This document shows, in pieces, positions 13,940 through 22,433 of a stretch of 25,334 nucleotides of DNA. A program made the position numbers and the translations under genes. The stretch is taken from positions 1 to 25,334 of the forward strand of contig JANRJV010000059.1 in the NCBI GenBank assembly GCA_033763795.1, given 5' to 3'. Numbering within the stretch: position 1 is the stretch's first letter; each line of letters begins with the position of its first letter. The notes below the pieces were generated by a model. It was not told the origin of the DNA. It did not search any database and saw only the letters and a program-made list of their open reading frames with translations. This stretch comes from JAEUIV01 sp033763795. Lineage in GTDB: Bacteria > Planctomycetota > Phycisphaerae > Phycisphaerales > UBA1924.

Positions 13940-16090
13940 ATGCAGTCCATGAACGCGCAGCGCGCCCCGCACGCCGGCGCCGCCCAACGCAAGGCCGCGC
14001 TCCTCGTCATCCTCTGCGTCCTCGCCGCCGCGCTCGCCCTCGCAACCATCAGCGTTCGGCCCATCCTCGCCGGCCCCGCCGCGGTCGTCCTCGCCATCTC
14101 GGGGCCCGGTCTCCTCGCCGCCGCATGGCTCGCCGCCGCCTCCGGCTTCGGCTCGCTCCTCGCGCCCACCGCCGCCTGGCCCGTCCGCACCGCCGCGGGC
14201 ATAGCACTCATGCTCGTCCTCGCCCGCTGCCTCGGCTCGCTCGGCTTGCTCCGCGCCACCCCCTGGAGCTGCGCCCTCGCATGGGCCCCGCTCATCGTCG
14301 GCATCGCCATCCTCGCGCTCCACCTGGCGCGCCGCGCCTCTCGCCGGCTGTCCTCCGACGACGCCCCACAACCGGACTCCCCGCGCGCCCCCGCTCACCA
14401 CGTCTGGTGGCTCCTCCCCGCGCTCCCCGCGTGCGCCGTCATGCTCGTCGCCGCCTGCACGCCGCCCGGCACGCTCTGGCGCTCCGAAGCCCTCGGCTTC
14501 GACGTCCTCTCCTATCACCTCCAGTTGCCCAGGCAGTGGCTCCAGCAAGGTCGCGCCGAGCCCCTCGCGATGAACGCCTACTCCTGGCTTCCCTCCTACG
14601 TCGAATGCGCCTACACCCACCTCGGCGCCCTCATCGCTCCCCGCGGCTCCGACCCCTTCACTTCGCGCGACGGCCCCGCGACCATCGCCGCCGCCCTCCT
14701 CCACGCGGGCATCATGATCATCGCCGCCCTCGCTCTCGCCGCCGCCGCGCGCGCTCTCGGCGCACGCCCCGCCGCCGCCACGCTCGGCGCCGCCGCGCTC
14801 CTCGCCACTCCATGGACCGTCGTCACCGGCAGCCTCGCCTACAACGAAGCCGCGGTCATCGCCGGCGCCGCCGCCTCGCTCGCCCTCGCCGCCTCTTCGC
14901 GCCCGGACCCCCTCCGTCGCGGCCTGCTCATCGGCCTCATCATGGGCGCCGCCTGCGGCTCAAAGCTCACCGCCGCATACTCCGCCCTCCCCGCCGTCGC
15001 CATCGCGCTCCTCGCCCTCACGCCCCCCGCGCAGCTCCCCCGCATCATGCTCGCCGCCTGCGCCGCCGGGCTCGCCGCTCTCGCCCCATGGCTCATCCAC
15101 CACGCCATACACAGCGGCGGCAACCCCGTCTTCCCGTTCGCCGCTTCCATCCTCGGCGGCGCCGAACCCGCCCACCCTCTGGGCATCAACCTCGACCGCT
15201 GGAACACCGGGCACCACGCCACAGGCAACCTCCTCCACCGCGCAGCCCTGCTCTTCTCCGACCGCGGCGTGCTCCATCCCCAATGGTCCATCCTCCTCCC
15301 GCTCGCCCTCGCATCGGGACTCGCCCTCGCCCCCCGCCGCGCCACCCGCCTCCACGCCCTCCTGTTCCTCGCGATCATCATCATCCAGTTCGCCGCATGG
15401 ATCCTGCTGGGACATCAGCAGTCGCGCTTCCTACTCCCCTGCGCCGTCCCCGCGAGCATCATGCTCGCCCTCGCCATCCGCGGCCGCGCCGCGTGCATCC
15501 TCGGCGCCATCGCCGTCCTCATCCTCAGCGCCTCCACATTCCGCGTCTGGTTCTCCGAGCACCGCGGCCATCCCAACCTCGCGCTCGTCGGCGGCGTCGC
15601 CGCCCTCACAGGCGAGCTCATGCGCCCGCTCCCGACCGGCGCCGAAGGCGCCGCCCTGCGCGACGCACTCCCGCCCCCCGCCTACATCAACCTCACGCTC
15701 GACCCCGCCCAGACGCGCCTCCTCCTCCTGGGCGATTCAACCCCCTTCTACTACCGCGTCCCCATCGAATACTGGACCACCTGGAACAGCTCGCGGCCGG
15801 CGCTCCACGCCGCCCAGACCCCGGACCTCCTCGCCGCCCTCCGCAACCTCGAAGGCCTCACCCACGTGCTCGTAAACCTCGACGAGATCGCAAGACTCAC
15901 CCGCGAAGGCTGGTACGACCCCGCGCTCACCCCCGACGCGGCCCACCGCCTCGTCACCGACGCCGCCGGCGCCGTCGTCCGCTCCTGGACGCTCCCCGGC
16001 ATGCGCGGCTCATACCTCATCGACCTCCGTCAATCCTCCACCTCCGCGCGCCCCGCCCCCGCGCCACCACCGATCGGCACGCGCCCGTAG
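13940..16090 (+). CDS. Multispan membrane glycosyltransferase, GT-C/PMT-like
   Basis: 716 aa with roughly a dozen hydrophobic segments. The loop GFDVLSYHLQLPRQW (Asp188 within it) resembles the first periplasmic loop of polyprenyl-phosphate-sugar-dependent GT-C enzymes (ArnT/PMT-like), where the Asp is catalytic. A soluble C-terminal part follows (about 570-716) with LLLLGDSTPFYYRVPIEYW and THVLVNLDEIARL. By family knowledge it would move a sugar from a polyprenyl-phosphate donor onto a lipid or protein on the outer face of the membrane. Acceptor unknown. ATG at 13940 follows the previous stop by 1 nt; ATG at 13949 is an alternative. A TACAGT hexamer (13922-13927) at the end of the previous gene could be an internal promoter. 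The stop TAG at 16088 doubles as part of a TANNNT hexamer for the next gene. Confidence 0.8.
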   Translation: MQSMNAQRAPHAGAAQRKAALLVILCVLAAALALATISVRPILAGPAAVVLAISGPGLLAAAWLAAASGFGSLLAPTAAWPVRTAAGIALMLVLARCLGSLGLLRATPWSCALAWAPLIVGIAILALHLARRASRRLSSDDAPQPDSPRAPAHHVWWLLPALPACAVMLVAACTPPGTLWRSEALGFDVLSYHLQLPRQWLQQGRAEPLAMNAYSWLPSYVECAYTHLGALIAPRGSDPFTSRDGPATIAAALLHAGIMIIAALALAAAARALGARPAAATLGAAALLATPWTVVTGSLAYNEAAVIAGAAASLALAASSRPDPLRRGLLIGLIMGAACGSKLTAAYSALPAVAIALLALTPPAQLPRIMLAACAAGLAALAPWLIHHAIHSGGNPVFPFAASILGGAEPAHPLGINLDRWNTGHHATGNLLHRAALLFSDRGVLHPQWSILLPLALASGLALAPRRATRLHALLFLAIIIIQFAAWILLGHQQSRFLLPCAVPASIMLALAIRGRAACILGAIAVLILSASTFRVWFSEHRGHPNLALVGGVAALTGELMRPLPTGAEGAALRDALPPPAYINLTLDPAQTRLLLLGDSTPFYYRVPIEYWTTWNSSRPALHAAQTPDLLAALRNLEGLTHVLVNLDEIARLTREGWYDPALTPDAAHRLVTDAAGAVVRSWTLPGMRGSYLIDLRQSSTSARPAPAPPPIGTRP

Positions 16091-16093
16091 CAT
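16088..16093 (+). promoter_or_regulatory. Putative -10 element overlapping the previous stop codon
   Basis: TAGCAT fits TANNNT, begins with the TAG stop of the GT-C gene, and is followed by exactly 6 nt and the ATG at 16100. There is no Shine-Dalgarno. The geometry is identical to holA and nadE, so an internal leaderless transcript is possible. The stop codon supplies TAG, so chance is more likely here than at the other two. Confidence 0.3.
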
Positions 16094-16099
16094 CCTCCG

Positions 16100-17119
16100 A
16101 TGCCGCCAACGGACGAGCCCGCCAACACCGCCGCGACGCCCGACCCGCCAGACGACGCGCCCCTGCGCCGTCCCTGGACCCCCGGCCGCATCGCCGCCCA
16201 GATCCTGGGCGTCGCCGTCGGCGCCGCGCTCCTCATCTGGGCCATCCGCCTCGCGATCAGCGGCGACAACGCCCGCGCGCTCCAAGCCCTCAAGGACGCC
16301 CCCCTCAGCGAGTTCATCATCCTCGCCGCCCTCACCCTCGCCGGGCTCGTGCTCAACGGCCTCATGTTCTGGGTCACCCTCCGACCCGTTCACACGCTCA
16401 GCCCGATCAACGTCATCATCACCAACGCCATCGCCACCTTCCTCTCCATCCTCCCCTTCAAGATCAGCCTCGTCACACGCGTCCTCATCCACCGCCAGCG
16501 TGACGGCGTGCCCCTCCGCCTGCTCATAGGCTGGGTCGCCGCCATGGGCGCGCTGGGCCTCGCCGTGCTCCTCCCCTTCATCGCTGCCTCGCTCATCAGG
16601 CCCGCCCTCGACCTCTGGTGGTGGACCATCGCCCTGGGAGGCGGCGCCGCCGGCAGCGCCGCAGGCGTCTACCTCGGCAGGCTCGCCGACCGACTCACCA
16701 TCCTCAAGCCGCTCAGCTTCGGCTCGTACGTCATCGTCCGCCACGTCTCCGCCGTCGTCGGCCACGCCGCACTCAGGCTCCTCGACGTCGCCGTCCTCGC
16801 CGGCCGCTTCCTCGCCGGAGCCCTCATCGTCGACATCGCCCTCCCCATCGATCAGGCGGTCCTCCTCGCAACCACCTACTTCGGCCTCAGCGTCCTCACA
16901 CCCGCAGGAACCCTCGGCTTCCGCGAGATGGGCGTCGCCGCGCTCGGAATGTCGCAGGGGCTCGACGAAGCCTCCATCGCCATGCTCGCCCTCGTCGTCA
17001 CCGCCGCCGAACTGCTCGTCTCCGCCGCCGTCGCCCTCCCGGGCGCCGCCGTCCTCCGCCTCGATCGCCTGCTCATCCGCGAAAAGAAACAGGCCCCGGG
17101 CGTCTCGCCCGAGGCCTGA
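16100..17119 (+). CDS. UPF0104 / lysylphosphatidylglycerol synthase TM-region family protein
   Basis: 339 aa. After a Pro/Asp-rich cytoplasmic start (1-28) there are about eight membrane helices. Family features are the early loop NVIITNAIATFLSILPFKI and the late GLSVLTPAGTLGFREMGVAALG, which matches the conserved Gly-x-x-Gly-x-Arg-Glu motif of LPG_synthase_TM (MprF flippase-like, YbhN/AglD) proteins. The catalytic aminoacyl-transfer domain of MprF is absent, so it is a membrane part alone, probably a lipid transporter or flippase-like partner for the two glycosyltransferases upstream. It starts 9 nt after the GT-C stop. The last codons and stop form the hairpin 17090-17118, which works as a terminator for the opposite strand. 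Confidence 0.85.
   Translation: MPPTDEPANTAATPDPPDDAPLRRPWTPGRIAAQILGVAVGAALLIWAIRLAISGDNARALQALKDAPLSEFIILAALTLAGLVLNGLMFWVTLRPVHTLSPINVIITNAIATFLSILPFKISLVTRVLIHRQRDGVPLRLLIGWVAAMGALGLAVLLPFIAASLIRPALDLWWWTIALGGGAAGSAAGVYLGRLADRLTILKPLSFGSYVIVRHVSAVVGHAALRLLDVAVLAGRFLAGALIVDIALPIDQAVLLATTYFGLSVLTPAGTLGFREMGVAALGMSQGLDEASIAMLALVVTAAELLVSAAVALPGAAVLRLDRLLIREKKQAPGVSPEA
17090..17118 (-). terminator. Intrinsic terminator for the minus gene, inside a plus CDS
   Basis: CAGGCC (17090-17095) pairs with GGCCTG (17113-17118) and, after one mismatch, CGGGCG (17097-17102) with CGCCCG (17106-17111), leaving the loop TCT. On the minus strand the hairpin is followed by TTTCTTTTC, a proper U-rich tail. 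It lies 40 nt after the minus-strand stop at 17159 and inside the 3' end of the convergent UPF0104 gene. On the plus strand no T tract follows. Confidence 0.75.
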
Positions 17120-17158
17120 TCATGCTCGCGTCAAAGCGCGCCCCGCGGCGCCGCTCGC

Positions 17159-18088
17159 TCACTCTTCAATATTGATCTTCTGCATCGTGAACTGGTTCTG
17201 CTCGATCTTCGTCTCGCCCAGCGTCCACAGCGTCGTCAGGTTATAGCTGTTCTTCCGGCTCAGCAGCAGACCCCGCTGACGGTCGTACTTCACGCCCGTC
17301 CCGCCGCCGCCCCGCACCAGCTCCACCGTCGGCACGTCCTCGCCGGCCTCCGCCGGACGACGCACCGTCATGTACAGGTTGCCGAAGTAATCCACCACAT
17401 CGGAGTTCACCGCCGTCACGCTGAACTCGCTCAGGATCTCCACCGCCGCCGCCGGGGGCAGACCGACCGTCTCCGTCCGCTGCCAGCCCTTGCCCACGGC
17501 CCGCGGCGCATCGCCCGCGCCGTCCAGCTTGAAGATCGGCTCCAGCATCGCCGCGAAACCCGCGTCCGTGAAGAACCCCAGCATCCGCTCGTCGGGCGAA
17601 GGCAACGCGTTCACCGCCTCCACATAAGGCCCGAACGAGTCGCGCACCTTCACCGTCCCGTCCGCCGAGACCGCGATGTCCAGCTTCAGCGTCCCCAGCA
17701 CCGGACCCAGCTTGGTCATCTCCGGCGCCGTCTCCGCCACCGTCATCCCCTGCCGCCAGTCGAACCCGCTCACCGCGCCCCCCTCGAGCGGCACCTCGAG
17801 CTGCGCCTCCTTGATCACGCCGTCGATCAGCAGACCCCCGTCCGCCCCGACCTCCTTCACCTTCAGCTCCACCTTCGCGACCGCGCTCGCCTGCGACGTC
17901 ACGGGCTCCGCCTCGGGGTCGGCCTTCTGGCTCGACTGCATCCCCAGCGCCAACGTGTACGTCACCGACTGACCCGCGCGGAAGCCGGGCTTGATCACCA
18001 CGTCTTCCTGCGCAAGAGCCGCCGCCGGAAGCGAGATCACGATCGCCGCCACCGCCGCCGCGTTCAACATCCGATGAAGCATCACCAT
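17159..18088 (-). CDS. Secreted protein of unknown function
   Basis: 309 aa. A clear signal peptide (residues 1-26, cleavage after PAAALA) precedes QEDVVIKPGFRAGQSVTYTL. The mature part is beta-rich and soluble with few Cys, containing SQASAVAKVELKVKEV and VVDYFGNLYMTVRRP. It resembles planctomycete periplasmic proteins with a repeated lipocalin- or YceI-like beta pattern, but I cannot name a family. The start ATG at 18088 lies 4 nt after GAGGAG; ATG at 18082, 10 nt from it, is the alternative. Transcription likely ends at the hairpin 17090-17118. A TACACT hexamer at 18155-18160 (minus) may be its -10 element, with a leader of about 60 nt. It diverges from nadE across 123 bp; no functional link is evident. 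Confidence 0.8.
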   Translation of the reverse strand: MVMLHRMLNAAAVAAIVISLPAAALAQEDVVIKPGFRAGQSVTYTLALGMQSSQKADPEAEPVTSQASAVAKVELKVKEVGADGGLLIDGVIKEAQLEVPLEGGAVSGFDWRQGMTVAETAPEMTKLGPVLGTLKLDIAVSADGTVKVRDSFGPYVEAVNALPSPDERMLGFFTDAGFAAMLEPIFKLDGAGDAPRAVGKGWQRTETVGLPPAAAVEILSEFSVTAVNSDVVDYFGNLYMTVRRPAEAGEDVPTVELVRGGGGTGVKYDRQRGLLLSRKNSYNLTTLWTLGETKIEQNQFTMQKINIEE

Positions 18089-18154
18089 TTGGCTCCTCAA
18101 GGGGTCTCTGACCCGGCTCATGCCGACCGCACGGTTCCCCGCCAGCGGTGGGGG

Positions 18155-18160
18155 AGTGTA
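18155..18160 (-). promoter_or_regulatory. Possible -10 element of the secreted-protein gene
   Basis: TACACT on the minus strand fits TANNNT. The region upstream of it contains no good -35 match. Confidence 0.3.
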
Positions 18161-18199
18161 CCGGTCCCGACCCGCCCCGGTCGCACCCGCCCATCCCTC

Positions 18200-18205
18200 T
18201 AGAAT
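18200..18205 (+). promoter_or_regulatory. Putative -10 element of nadE (leaderless mRNA candidate)
   Basis: TAGAAT (5 of 6 to TATAAT) is followed by exactly 6 nt and the GTG start at 18212. There is no Shine-Dalgarno. A start point 7 nt after the hexamer would be the G of the start codon. Confidence 0.5.
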
Positions 18206-18211
18206 CGGCCC

Positions 18212-19963
18212 GTGCGGATCGCCCTCGTACAGACCAACCCCGTTATCGGCGATCTCGACGCCAACTCCCGCGCCATCATCGCCGCCGCGCACCGCGCCCA
18301 CGCACACGCCGCCGACCTCGTCGCCTTCCCAGAGCTCTCCGTCTGCGGCTACCCCCCGCGCGACCTCATCCTCCAGCAGGGCTTCGCCCAGCGCGTACGC
18401 GACGCCGTCCTCCATATCGCCCACTCCATCTCGGCCCCCGCCGTCCTCGTCGGCGCACCCTGGCGACCTCCCCCCGGCTTTTACGCAGACGAATGGGCCG
18501 ACGACGCCCCGCTCACCAACAGCGCCCTCCTCCTCCGCGCCGGCCGCGTCGAAGCCCGCTACGACAAGAGGCTCCTCCCCACCTACGACGTCTTCGACGA
18601 AGACCGATACTTCACCCCGGGCGACCGCCCCCTCGTCTTCGACGTCGCAGGACTCCGCGTGGGCGTCGGCATCTGCGAAGACCTCTGGCGCGGCGACGAC
18701 GTCAACGTCAGCGACCGCTACCGCTCCGACGCCGACCCCGTCGCCCAGGCCGTCCAGCTCGGCGCCTCACTCATCGTCAGCCCCTCCGCCAGCCCCTTCG
18801 TCCTGGGCAAGGGACCACGCCAGCGCGACATCCTCACCCGCGCCGTCCGCCGCCACCGCGTCGCCGTCGCCTCCGTCAACCAGGTCGGCGGCAACGACGA
18901 CCTCCTCTTCGACGGCCACGCCGCCCTCTTCGTCCCCGATCACGCCGGCGCCGCACACCTCATCGCCGCCGGCCCGGGCTTCGAGGAAGCAGCCGTCTAC
19001 GCCGACCTCGACCCCCCGAACGCCGCCGCGCGCCCCGCGCCCCGCGCCGTCCCCGACCCGCTTCTCACCGCCCCCGAAGAGTCGCTCCTCTGGCGCGCCC
19101 TCGTCATGGGCGTCCGCGACTACTGCCGCAAGACCGGCTTCACCTCCTGCGTCCTCGGTCTCTCCGGCGGGATCGACTCCGCCCTCACAGCCTGCATCGC
19201 CGCCGCCGCCCTGGGGCCGGACCGCGTCCTCGGAGTAGGCCTCCCCACCCGCTACTCCTCCCAGGGCTCAATCGACGACGCCCGCGAGCTCGCCCGCCGC
19301 CTGAACCTCCGCTGGCAGCTCGTCCCACTCCAGTCGCTCCACGCCGCCACCGAACACACGCTCACACCCCTCTACGCCGCGCTCAGCCTCCCCGAAACCC
19401 CCGGAATCGCCGAAGAAAACGCCCAGTCCCGCCTCCGCGGCCTCGTCCTCATGGCCATCAGCAACAAGAGCGGCTCCATCCTCCTCACCACCGGAAACAA
19501 GAGCGAAGTCGCCGTCGGCTACTGCACGCTCTACGGCGATATGAACGGCGGCCTCGCCGTCCTCTCCGACATCACCAAGCTCCAGGTCTACCGACTCGCA
19601 CGCTGGCTCAACTCGAGCCACGCCCACGCCGGCTTCGCCCAGCCCCCCATCCCCGAGAGCTCGCTCACCAAGCCCCCCAGCGCCGAGCTCCGCCCCGATC
19701 AGACCGACCAGGACTCGCTCCCACCCTACGAGCAGCTCGACCAGATCATCGAGCGCTACATCGACCGCCGCATGAGCACCGCCTCCATCATCCGCGAGAC
19801 CGGCTTCGACCCCGCAGTCGTCGCGCGCATCACCCGCATGATCGACGCCGCCGAATACAAGCGCAAGCAGATGGCCACCGGCCTCAAGGTCTCCGACATC
19901 ACCTTCGGCCCGGGCCGCCGCTGGCCCATCGCCCACCGCTACCGCGACCTCCCCCCGACCTGA
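18212..19963 (+). CDS. nadE: Glutamine-dependent NAD+ synthetase
   Basis: 583 aa. It amidates nicotinic acid adenine dinucleotide with ammonia released from glutamine, the last step of NAD synthesis. The N-terminal nitrilase-type glutaminase domain (about 1-265) has the triad Glu41 (FPELSVCGYPPRD), Lys119 (YDKRLLPTYDVFDE) and Cys155 (GVGICEDLW). The C-terminal synthetase domain carries the PP-loop SGGIDS at 318-323, then LPTRYSSQGS and TTGNKSEVAVGYCTLYGD. Length and layout match the two-domain NadE of bacteria. The start is GTG at 18212: MRIALVQTNP begins exactly where the family does. No Shine-Dalgarno; TAGAAT 6 nt upstream suggests a leaderless mRNA. It converges with the thiE gene across 47 bp that can fold (GGCGC 19975-19979 with GCGCC 19993-19997). 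Confidence 0.95.
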   Translation: MRIALVQTNPVIGDLDANSRAIIAAAHRAHAHAADLVAFPELSVCGYPPRDLILQQGFAQRVRDAVLHIAHSISAPAVLVGAPWRPPPGFYADEWADDAPLTNSALLLRAGRVEARYDKRLLPTYDVFDEDRYFTPGDRPLVFDVAGLRVGVGICEDLWRGDDVNVSDRYRSDADPVAQAVQLGASLIVSPSASPFVLGKGPRQRDILTRAVRRHRVAVASVNQVGGNDDLLFDGHAALFVPDHAGAAHLIAAGPGFEEAAVYADLDPPNAAARPAPRAVPDPLLTAPEESLLWRALVMGVRDYCRKTGFTSCVLGLSGGIDSALTACIAAAALGPDRVLGVGLPTRYSSQGSIDDARELARRLNLRWQLVPLQSLHAATEHTLTPLYAALSLPETPGIAEENAQSRLRGLVLMAISNKSGSILLTTGNKSEVAVGYCTLYGDMNGGLAVLSDITKLQVYRLARWLNSSHAHAGFAQPPIPESSLTKPPSAELRPDQTDQDSLPPYEQLDQIIERYIDRRMSTASIIRETGFDPAVVARITRMIDAAEYKRKQMATGLKVSDITFGPGRRWPIAHRYRDLPPT

Positions 19964-20010
19964 ACGCCGCGCCAGGCGCCGCGACGCGCTCCGCGCCCGC
20001 TCCCCCGCTC

Positions 20011-21129
20011 TCACACCTTCTCTTCGCCCCCGCTCACCGCCGAGTACCGGTCCACGACCTCGCGGATCGCCCGAGCCGCCGCCCCCGGATTGCCCGCCCC
20101 GCAGATCGCACCGCTCACCGCCACTCCCCGCGCACCCGCCGCCACCACCTCCACCACGTTCTCCGGCGTGATCCCCCCGATCGCCAGGTGCGGCGGCATC
20201 GGCGGATCATGCCGCAGATACTCCATCAGGTACATGGGCCCCGCGATCACGTTCTTCGACTTGGTCGTCGACGCGAACATGGGCCCCACACCGCAATAGT
20301 CCGCACCGTCCCGCAGCGCATGCTCCGCTTCCCGCAGGTTCCCCGTCGAAACCCCCACCAGCAGCTCAAACCCCGTGATCTTCCGCGCCTGATGCACCGG
20401 CAGATCCGTCTGACCAAGGTGCACGCCGTCCGCCCCCGTCGCAACCGCGATGTCCGCCCGGTCGTTCACCACCACCGACGCCCCCAGAGGCTTCACCGTC
20501 TCCACGAGCCGCGCCGCCCGCGACGCCAGCTCCCGATCAGCCAGACCCCGCTCCCGAAGCTGCACGCAGTCCGCCCCGTTCTGCACCGCCGCGATCGCCA
20601 CGTCCAGCCACCCGTGCCCCGCCGCCGCGCACAGGCTCTCCGTCACCAGCAGGCACAGCCGCCACTGACCGCCCCGCCCCGTCCCCAGCGCCAGCAGCAG
20701 CCGCCGCTCCACCGAGTACGCCCGGTACCGCATCTGCTCCACCGCCCGCGCAAAGTCCTCGGGCGACAGCGAATCCCCCCGCGCGCTCGACAGCTCGGGC
20801 AGCGCCTTCGCATACTCCTCGATCGACCGCAGCGCCTCCGTCAGCCGCTTCCCCGCCGCCAGCACCACGTCCCGCACCCCCGCGCGCCGATACTCCGTCG
20901 CCACGCTGATATCCGTCCCCACGTCACGCGGCGTGTCCCGATGCGCCAGCCCCACCCCCTCGCCCCCGGGCATCCGCGCCAGCGTCGTCGCCAGCTCGTG
21001 CCGGATCGTCTTCAGCGTCTCCGACAGCGCCCGCGAACCAAGCAGAAACCGCGCCGCGTCCTCAAGGACCCGCAGCGCCTCCCGCGCCCGGTTTGCGTTC
21101 GCATCAATGATCCGTGCGGCGTGGTTCAT
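20011..21129 (-). CDS. thiE: ThiD2-ThiE fusion, thiamine-phosphate synthase
   Basis: 372 aa. The N-terminal ThiD2-type domain (about 1-145) begins RIIDANANRAREALRVLEDAARF, written here only in part: DANANRAREALRVLED at 9-24. The C-terminal ThiE TIM barrel (about 155-355) has VQLRERG (189-195), VVVNDRADIA with Asp223, GVHLGQTDLP with Asp242, GVGPMFASTTK (280-290) and AIGGIT, the pyrophosphate- and phosphate-binding set. ThiE joins HMP pyrophosphate and the thiazole phosphate. ThiD2 is an alternative to ThiD in the HMP branch by its family name; its activity here is inferred. This fusion is common in planctomycetes and cyanobacteria. It is the last gene of the run CBS, gamma-lyase, thiE, 29 bp after the gamma-lyase stop, so it is probably co-transcribed with it. 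It lacks an obvious Shine-Dalgarno. Confidence 0.93.
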   Translation of the reverse strand: MNHAARIIDANANRAREALRVLEDAARFLLGSRALSETLKTIRHELATTLARMPGGEGVGLAHRDTPRDVGTDISVATEYRRAGVRDVVLAAGKRLTEALRSIEEYAKALPELSSARGDSLSPEDFARAVEQMRYRAYSVERRLLLALGTGRGGQWRLCLLVTESLCAAAGHGWLDVAIAAVQNGADCVQLRERGLADRELASRAARLVETVKPLGASVVVNDRADIAVATGADGVHLGQTDLPVHQARKITGFELLVGVSTGNLREAEHALRDGADYCGVGPMFASTTKSKNVIAGPMYLMEYLRHDPPMPPHLAIGGITPENVVEVVAAGARGVAVSGAICGAGNPGAAARAIREVVDRYSAVSGGEEKV

Positions 21130-21158
21130 CGCTCACGAACCCGGTCCCCGCAGCCCGT

Positions 21159-22394
21159 TCAAGAACGCAGCGCCTGCGCCGTCTTCTTCCCCGCCGCCGC
21201 CGCCAGCCCCCGCTCCAGATCCGCGATCAGATCGTCGCAGTCCTCGATCCCCACCGACAGGCGGATCATCGTGTCCGAGATCCCCAGCACGCGCCGCATC
21301 TCGGGGGTCACGCTCGCGTGCGTCATGATCGCCGGATGCTCGATCAGCGACTCCACGCCCCCCAGCGACTCCGCCAGCGCGAAGATCCGCACGTTCTCCA
21401 GCATCCGCCGCGCTTCCTCCAGACCACCCTTGATGTACATCGTGATCATGCCCCCGAAGCCGTGCATCTGCCGCCGCGCCAGCTCGTGCTGCGGGTGGCT
21501 CGCAAGCCCGGGGTACGTCACGCGCTCCACCATCGGGTGCGCCTCCAGCCACGCCGCGATCCGCCCCGCGCTCTCGTTGTGACGCTGCATCCGCACCGCC
21601 AGCGTCTTCACCCCCCGCAGCGTCAGGTACGAGTCGAAGGGACTCATGATCGAGCCCACCGAGTTCTGCAGGAACCGCAGCTCAGCCACCAGCCGCGGGT
21701 CGCGCGTCGCCAGCAGCCCGCCGACCACGTCCGAGTGACCGTTCACATACTTCGTCGACGAGTGCATCACCACGTCGAACCCCAGCTCCAGCGGCCTCTG
21801 GTTGATCGGCGACGCGAACGTGTTGTCGCACGCCAGGATCGCCTCCGGCGCGATCGAACGTGTCACCCGCGCGATCATCGCCAGGTCCGCCAGCTTCAGC
21901 GTCGGGTTCGTCGGAGTCTCCACCCACACCAGCCGTGTCCGGGGAGTCAGCGCCGCCCGCAGCGCCGCCTCGCTCGTCAGGTCCGCCACCGAAAACTTGA
22001 TCCCCTGCGACCGCGCCCGCACCCGGTTGAACAGCCGCCCCGTGCCCCCGTACAGGTCGTCCATCGCCACCACGTGCCCCCCCGCGTCCACCAGCTCCAG
22101 GCACGTCCCGATCGCCGCCATCCCCGAGCTGAACGCGAACCCGCCGCACGACGGATCGAACTCCTCGCTGATCCCCGTCCCCTCCAGGTGCGCGATCATC
22201 CGCTCCAGCGCATACCGCGTCGGGTTGTGCGATCGGCTGTAGTCAAACCCCTTGTGAACCCCCGGCGACTCCTGCGCATACGTCGACGAGAGACTGATCG
22301 CCGGCATCACCGCGCCCGTCGAAGGCTCGGGCCTCTGCCCCGCGTGGATCACCCGAGTGCCGATCCGCTGCTCCCCCGCGCCGTGATCGCTCAT
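21159..22394 (-). CDS. Cystathionine gamma-lyase/gamma-synthase (PLP, Cys/Met family)
   Basis: 411 aa. This PLP-dependent enzyme cleaves cystathionine to cysteine (lyase) or makes it (synthase). Family signatures in order: YSRSHNPTRYALE (52-64), the PLP-phosphate contact FSSGMAA (88-94), VETPTNPTLK (158-167), ACDNTFASP (188-196) and PLP Lys215 in HSSTKYVNGHSDV. C-terminal motifs include ESLGGVESLIEHP and IRLSVGIED. Sequence alone does not separate lyase from synthase. The CBS gene directly upstream (39 bp) makes cystathionine from homocysteine and serine, so lyase in reverse transsulfuration is the better guess. ATG at 22394 has Shine-Dalgarno GAGGAGG close upstream. Codons end in G, as in other minus genes. 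Confidence 0.93.
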   Translation of the reverse strand: MSDHGAGEQRIGTRVIHAGQRPEPSTGAVMPAISLSSTYAQESPGVHKGFDYSRSHNPTRYALERMIAHLEGTGISEEFDPSCGGFAFSSGMAAIGTCLELVDAGGHVVAMDDLYGGTGRLFNRVRARSQGIKFSVADLTSEAALRAALTPRTRLVWVETPTNPTLKLADLAMIARVTRSIAPEAILACDNTFASPINQRPLELGFDVVMHSSTKYVNGHSDVVGGLLATRDPRLVAELRFLQNSVGSIMSPFDSYLTLRGVKTLAVRMQRHNESAGRIAAWLEAHPMVERVTYPGLASHPQHELARRQMHGFGGMITMYIKGGLEEARRMLENVRIFALAESLGGVESLIEHPAIMTHASVTPEMRRVLGISDTMIRLSVGIEDCDDLIADLERGLAAAAGKKTAQALRS

Positions 22395-22433
22395 CGCCGC
22401 CTCCTCAATGCCAACGTAGGCCCCGCCCCCCGC

